Assembly: GCF_000003815.2 (NCBI RefSeq)
Contig: NC_049985.1
Span: 20,773,938 to 20,804,579 of the forward strand
From: Branchiostoma floridae
Taxonomy: Eukaryota; Chordata; Leptocardii; Amphioxiformes; Branchiostomatidae
DNA length: 30,642 bases
Reading direction: 5' to 3'
The position numbers were made by a program, and so were the translations under genes. How positions within the stretch are numbered: position 1 is the stretch's first letter; each line of letters starts with the position of its first letter. Positions 27,545-30,642 of this stretch are shown here, piece after piece. The notes beneath the pieces were generated by a model. The model did no database searches, was not told the DNA's origin, and saw only the letters and a program-made list of their open reading frames with translations.

Positions 27545-28490
27545 CCCCTTCTTAGACCCTTACACCCATGTGTATTGGATGGTCCCTTTCCATACCCTTA
27601 ATCCCGTGTGTGAAGTGGTTGGTCCCTCTCCCCTACCCTTATTTCCATGTATGCCCCCCCCCCCTTTCCAAGAGCATTTAATCCCATGGCCATTTTCAGA
27701 TCCTTTACCCCATGTGAAATGGATGATCCCGTCCCAGATCCTTTGTCCCTTTCTATATTCGTTACCCCTATTAAATGGACGCCCCTTTTCCAGAGTCGTT
27801 ACCCATATGAAATGACTGGTCCTTCCCTAGCCAGACTCTTACCCATCAAATGGATGGTCCCATTTTCCCAGAGCCTTAACCCAATGTTTGGTCTCTTCCT
27901 TCCCGGGCCCTTCCCTCGATGTGAAAGAGATGGCCCTCCTTCTTAGACCCTTAGCCCCAGGTAGAATGATCGGCCCCCTTTCTCACACCCTTAATTTCAT
28001 CTGAAATGGTTGGCCCCACACTTCCCATACATCCATATTTATATGCCCAGTTCTCCTTCCCAGAACCTTTGACCCCATGTGTCCCTCCCTTACCCTACCC
28101 TTACCCATTGTGAAACGGATGGTTTCTCCCTTGCCTTATCCTTGTGAAGTGGATGGTCTCTCCTCCTACACCATGTAGAATGGACGGTCCCCTTTTCCCA
28201 AATCCTTAAATCCTTCTCACCAAAAATCCTTGCTCCATTTAAGCAGATGACCCTCCTTACCAGACGTTAACATAGTCGGCCCCATTTCCCGGAACAGTTG
28301 ACCCTATGTGAAAAGGACCCCCTTCCCAGATCGTTAACCCCATGTACAATGGATGGTCCCTGCCTTTTTAGACCCTAAAGCGCTGATATCAAATAGACGC
28401 TCCCCTCCCCAGAACCTTGAATTTATGATGAATGGGTGGTTCCTCCCTTAAATGTGAAATAGATGCTTCCCTTTGAATGTTAAATGGGAC
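27545..28490 (+). repeat. Degenerate minisatellite (GAAATGGATGGTCCC motif)
   Basis: About twenty diverged units of roughly 40-50 bp follow the scheme CAGA-CCTTA-CCC-ATGTGAAATGGATGGTCCC-TTCC. Units differ strongly in length and sequence. The long Pro-rich frames in it are repeat artefacts. A C-run of 11 lies at 27654-27664. Confidence 0.8.
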
Positions 28491-28580
28491 CATGTTTGAC
28501 AGTTTCTATTCCTTATTGGTTACCATAATCATTACACAGTTCATTACACAATGATTTGTCATGTTTACTTCTTAGAGTAA

Positions 28581-29288
28581 AGCACCAAAGACAAACTTAA
28601 TTGCTCATGTATTGATGGTGCTCAGAACCAATGAAAGGTCTAGTTATTCAGGTACTGATGGTGTTCAGCAGCAAGGACAGACGTAGTTGCTTATGTATTG
28701 ATAGTGTTCAGCACCATGAACAGACTCACATGCTTCTGTATCGATAGTGTTCAGCACCAAGGACAGACTTAGTTGCTCATATATTGATAGTACTCAGCAC
28801 CAAGGACAGATGTAGTTGCTCATGTATTGATAGTGTTCAGCACCAAGGACAGATGTAGTTGCTCATGTATTGATAGTGTTCAGCACCAAGGACAGACGTA
28901 GTTGCTTCTGTGTCGATAGTGTTCAGCACCAAGGACAGACTTAGTTGCTCATATATTGATAGTGTTCAGCACCACGGACAGGCTTAGTTGCTCATGTATT
29001 GATAGTGTTCAGCACCAAGGACAGACCAGACTTAGTTTCTCATGTATTGATAGTGTTCAGCACCAAGGACAGACTTAGTTGCTCGTGTAGCTATAGTGTT
29101 CAAAACCAAGGACAGACTTAGTTGCTCATGTATTGATAGTGTTCAGCACCAAGGACAGGCTTAGTTGCTCATGTATTGATAGTGTTCAGCACCAAGGACA
29201 GACCAGACTTAGTTTCTCATGTATTGATAGTGTTGAGCACCAAGGACAGACTTAGTTGCTCATGTATTGATAGTGTTCAGCACCAAAC
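28581..29288 (+). repeat. 43-bp minisatellite, 16 units plus a partial
   Basis: The unit begins CAGCACCAAGGACAGACTTA and ends TGTATTGATAGTGTT. Fourteen units are 42-43 bp, and two are 48 bp with an inserted CCAGA. The unit length is not a multiple of three, so no frame continues through the array. Units near the left end are the most diverged. Confidence 0.97.
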
Positions 29289-29353
29289 TTTATGGCTACA
29301 ATGTATATGCCAAATATCACTACAATTTAGAATAAACACTCTGCAATAGAATT

Positions 29354-29420
29354 CCAGTTAAAACCTCTGACGAATGTGTCTGAGAGACATCGAAACATAA
29401 GCAATGTAAGTACCTGCTGG
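29354..29420 (+). ncRNA. Hammerhead-ribozyme-like motif (degenerate)
   Basis: CTGACGA at 29367-29373 and GAAA at 29392-29395 match the invariant core boxes. They enclose a stem II candidate (TGTCT-GAG-AGACA). After GAAA, CAT-AAGCA-ATG plus the A15.1-U16.1 pair makes a four-pair stem III, leaving GTA as a permitted cleavage triplet. Stem I is weak: CT/AG next to the core, then an internal loop and CCAG/CTGG. The usual G10.1-C11.1 pair is A-C here, so activity is doubtful. Such motifs are known from Penelope-like and other retroelement ends. Confidence 0.35.
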
Positions 29421-29773
29421 TTGTGTAAAACGAATTCTCCTACATCACTACAATTCGTCCGGAGATCGAGGTTCTATACTTATGCTGACTACAAGTATAT
29501 GGAAACACAGACACGTCAAAGCCAATGCCTACATTTTTCATTGAGGTACTAAAAGGAGTCATCAGAGATTGAGCTTTTTCGGCAACTTGCTGACCGTCGA
29601 GTCATCTTATCAGTCTGAACAATTCAGCTGTTCATTGTGCTGTTCCCCTCTAAGATTCTAGCCCTGAATGACTGCGCTGAGCTTCAAGAAAGAAGTTGCC
29701 ATGACTCATGGTATTAGGATGATAATTACTGCACTGTTGAGCAGGCTTTTTCAGCATTGTGAACCTAACTTAC
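29421..29773. other. SLC22 intron or 3' region, nothing recognised
   Basis: This lies downstream of the last SLC22 exon I can place. The final coding exon with the stop codon should lie here or further left, but I could not identify it. Confidence 0.4.
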
Positions 29774-29983
29774 GTTCCAAAGCTCTCAGCTTCCTCCACG
29801 GTCTCGGGTAGGTCTGTCCCCATAGTCTCCATCAAGGCCATGGCGACCACCCCGGCAAGAACCGCACATCCACCGAAGATAGCGAAAGGTAGAGGCAACC
29901 ACAGTTGCTTGGAGTAGACGACAAACGGAGAGACAACACCGCCGATACGTGCCCACATGGACCCGGCTCCCACAGCCACGTTC
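29774..29983 (-). CDS. SLC22-type organic ion transporter, C-terminal exon
   Basis: SLC22 proteins are twelve-helix major-facilitator carriers for organic cations, anions or carnitine in the plasma membrane. This 210-nt exon, from an acceptor ending CCAAG to donor GTAAGT, reads NVAVGAGSMWARIGGVVSPF then VVYSKQLWLPLPFAIFGGCA. It continues through a hydrophobic helix and ends MGTDLPETVEEAESFGT. The R-N-x-x-V-G-x-x-S-x-x-A-R-I-G-G motif (Arg from the previous exon) and LPET-x-E-x-A-E are hallmarks of helices 11-12 and the start of the C-tail in this family. The frame ends with AC in phase 2, so at least one more exon is expected. The substrate cannot be told. Confidence 0.9.
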
Positions 29984-30101
29984 CTTGGAGTTTGGGTAAT
30001 TTTCGTATTCATAACAATTTTGTCTTCAAGAAAATAACACCTGCCTAGGAAGAAAAGTTCCCATTGAATGTTTATATCTTTGAATAGAATGTTTTAAACA
30101 C

Positions 30102-30216
30102 CTGACCAGTCTAGTGGACATAATGGTTGGGTTGAGCTCTGCAGATATGATGTAGCTGATGTTGAAGCAGGCAGAGATGGACAGCTTCCCCAACATCGCC
30201 AGTGAGATAGACAGGT
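30102..30216 (-). CDS. SLC22-type transporter, exon for helix 10 region
   Basis: This 115-nt exon lies between acceptor TTTACTCCAG and donor GTGTTT. It reads LSISLAMLGKLSISACFNIS then YIISAELNPTIM and STRLV. LAMLGK-xxSAxFN-xxYxxxAEL-PT is the helix 10 region of SLC22 carriers. Phases match both neighbours: CAC across the upstream junction and AGG (Arg) across the downstream one. The stretch between PTIM and RN is STRLV, longer than the usual direct PT-VVRN link; either the loop is extended or the real donor is slightly upstream. Confidence 0.85.
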
Positions 30217-30510
30217 CTGGAGTAAATATGCAAAATAACAACTTCAGCGTTCGATATGGGTCACCCTATTGGAGTGAACAGAGTTATCAAGAAATGTACG
30301 ACTAGTTTGCAGCGAACCAAGTGACATACCATATGTCACATTTCTCTTTATACATAATATACAGTAGCAAAATCACGTCGTCAGAATATGACAAAAGCTA
30401 AGTTGGATTCAGAGAAAACATATTGCCCAGTATAGGGTCAATAATTAATGTGCACGGCATTGGCTGTTGTTTGCCAATTTACATGTAGACCAAAAGCAAC
30501 CAGCACTTAC

Positions 30511-30596
30511 GTTCAGGGGGATAAGGTGGTGTCAGGAATGGACTGATGATGCAAGCAATGCCCCCTACCGTCATGTAGAGGTACTGACACTTCGGC
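30511..30596 (-). CDS. SLC22-type transporter, exon for helix 9 region
   Basis: This 86-nt exon lies between acceptor GCATTGCAG and donor GTAAGT. It reads PKCQYLYMTVGGIACIISPF and then LTPPYPPE. The family has a G-R-R-P motif followed by a glycine-containing helix here; the Pro after the completed Arg codon fits. The extracellular end is unusually proline-rich. The gene continues beyond the right edge. Confidence 0.75.
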
Positions 30597-30642
30597 CTGC
30601 AATGCATAGAGCGGTATAAATATCTGTTGAGAACTATAGTTC

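Noticed and set aside
27519-27946. Pro-rich frames of about 100 residues
   Set aside because: They lie in the degenerate GGATGGTCC minisatellite, and the units are not multiples of three.

Overview
The window looks like nuclear DNA of an invertebrate animal. It has spliced genes with GT-AG introns, polymerase III tRNA genes, a non-LTR retrotransposon, several fold-back elements, minisatellites and two assembly gaps (3846-3945 and 7161-7546). An invertebrate chordate such as a lancelet is my best guess from the overall character of genes and repeats, but nothing here proves it.

Region 1 (1-5000, minus strand) holds the 5' part of a mitochondrial L-threonine 3-dehydrogenase gene. Four exons (4629-4530, 2884-2842, 1769-1699, 72-1) join in phase, and the gene runs off the left edge. 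A promoter-like block with three CCAAT boxes lies upstream (4771-4880). Its introns carry a tRNA-Val-like gene, a truncated LINE 3' end and a fold-back MITE with a 10-bp target duplication.

Region 2 (6478-12119, minus strand) is a gene for a multi-pass membrane protein, distantly like the TMEM26/TMEM121 type. Three exon pieces are visible and the second runs into the assembly gap. Its long intron holds two identical tRNA-Ala(TGC) genes, a third copy that lost its T arm, a LINE fragment and a small palindromic element.

Region 3 (12.1-20.6 kb) is mostly repeats: four copies of a roughly 300-bp repeat (R), several copies in both orientations of an AT-rich repeat (X) with palindromic octamer motifs, long CA tracts, and a LINE with an open 641-codon reverse-transcriptase frame inserted cleanly inside a copy of X.

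Region 4 (20.6-28.5 kb) is the most unusual part. The same blocks appear in mirror order around a GC-rich centre near 24.0-24.2 kb: degenerate minisatellite, AATAAA signal, fold-back element, terminal exon-like block, upstream exon-like blocks. I read this as an old divergent (head-to-head) duplication of a gene of unknown family, with extra inner copies.

Region 5 (28.5-30.6 kb) has a 43-bp minisatellite of 16 units, a hammerhead-ribozyme-like motif, and three exons (minus strand) of an SLC22-type solute carrier running off the right edge. All similarity statements come from reading by eye; no alignment or database search was run.
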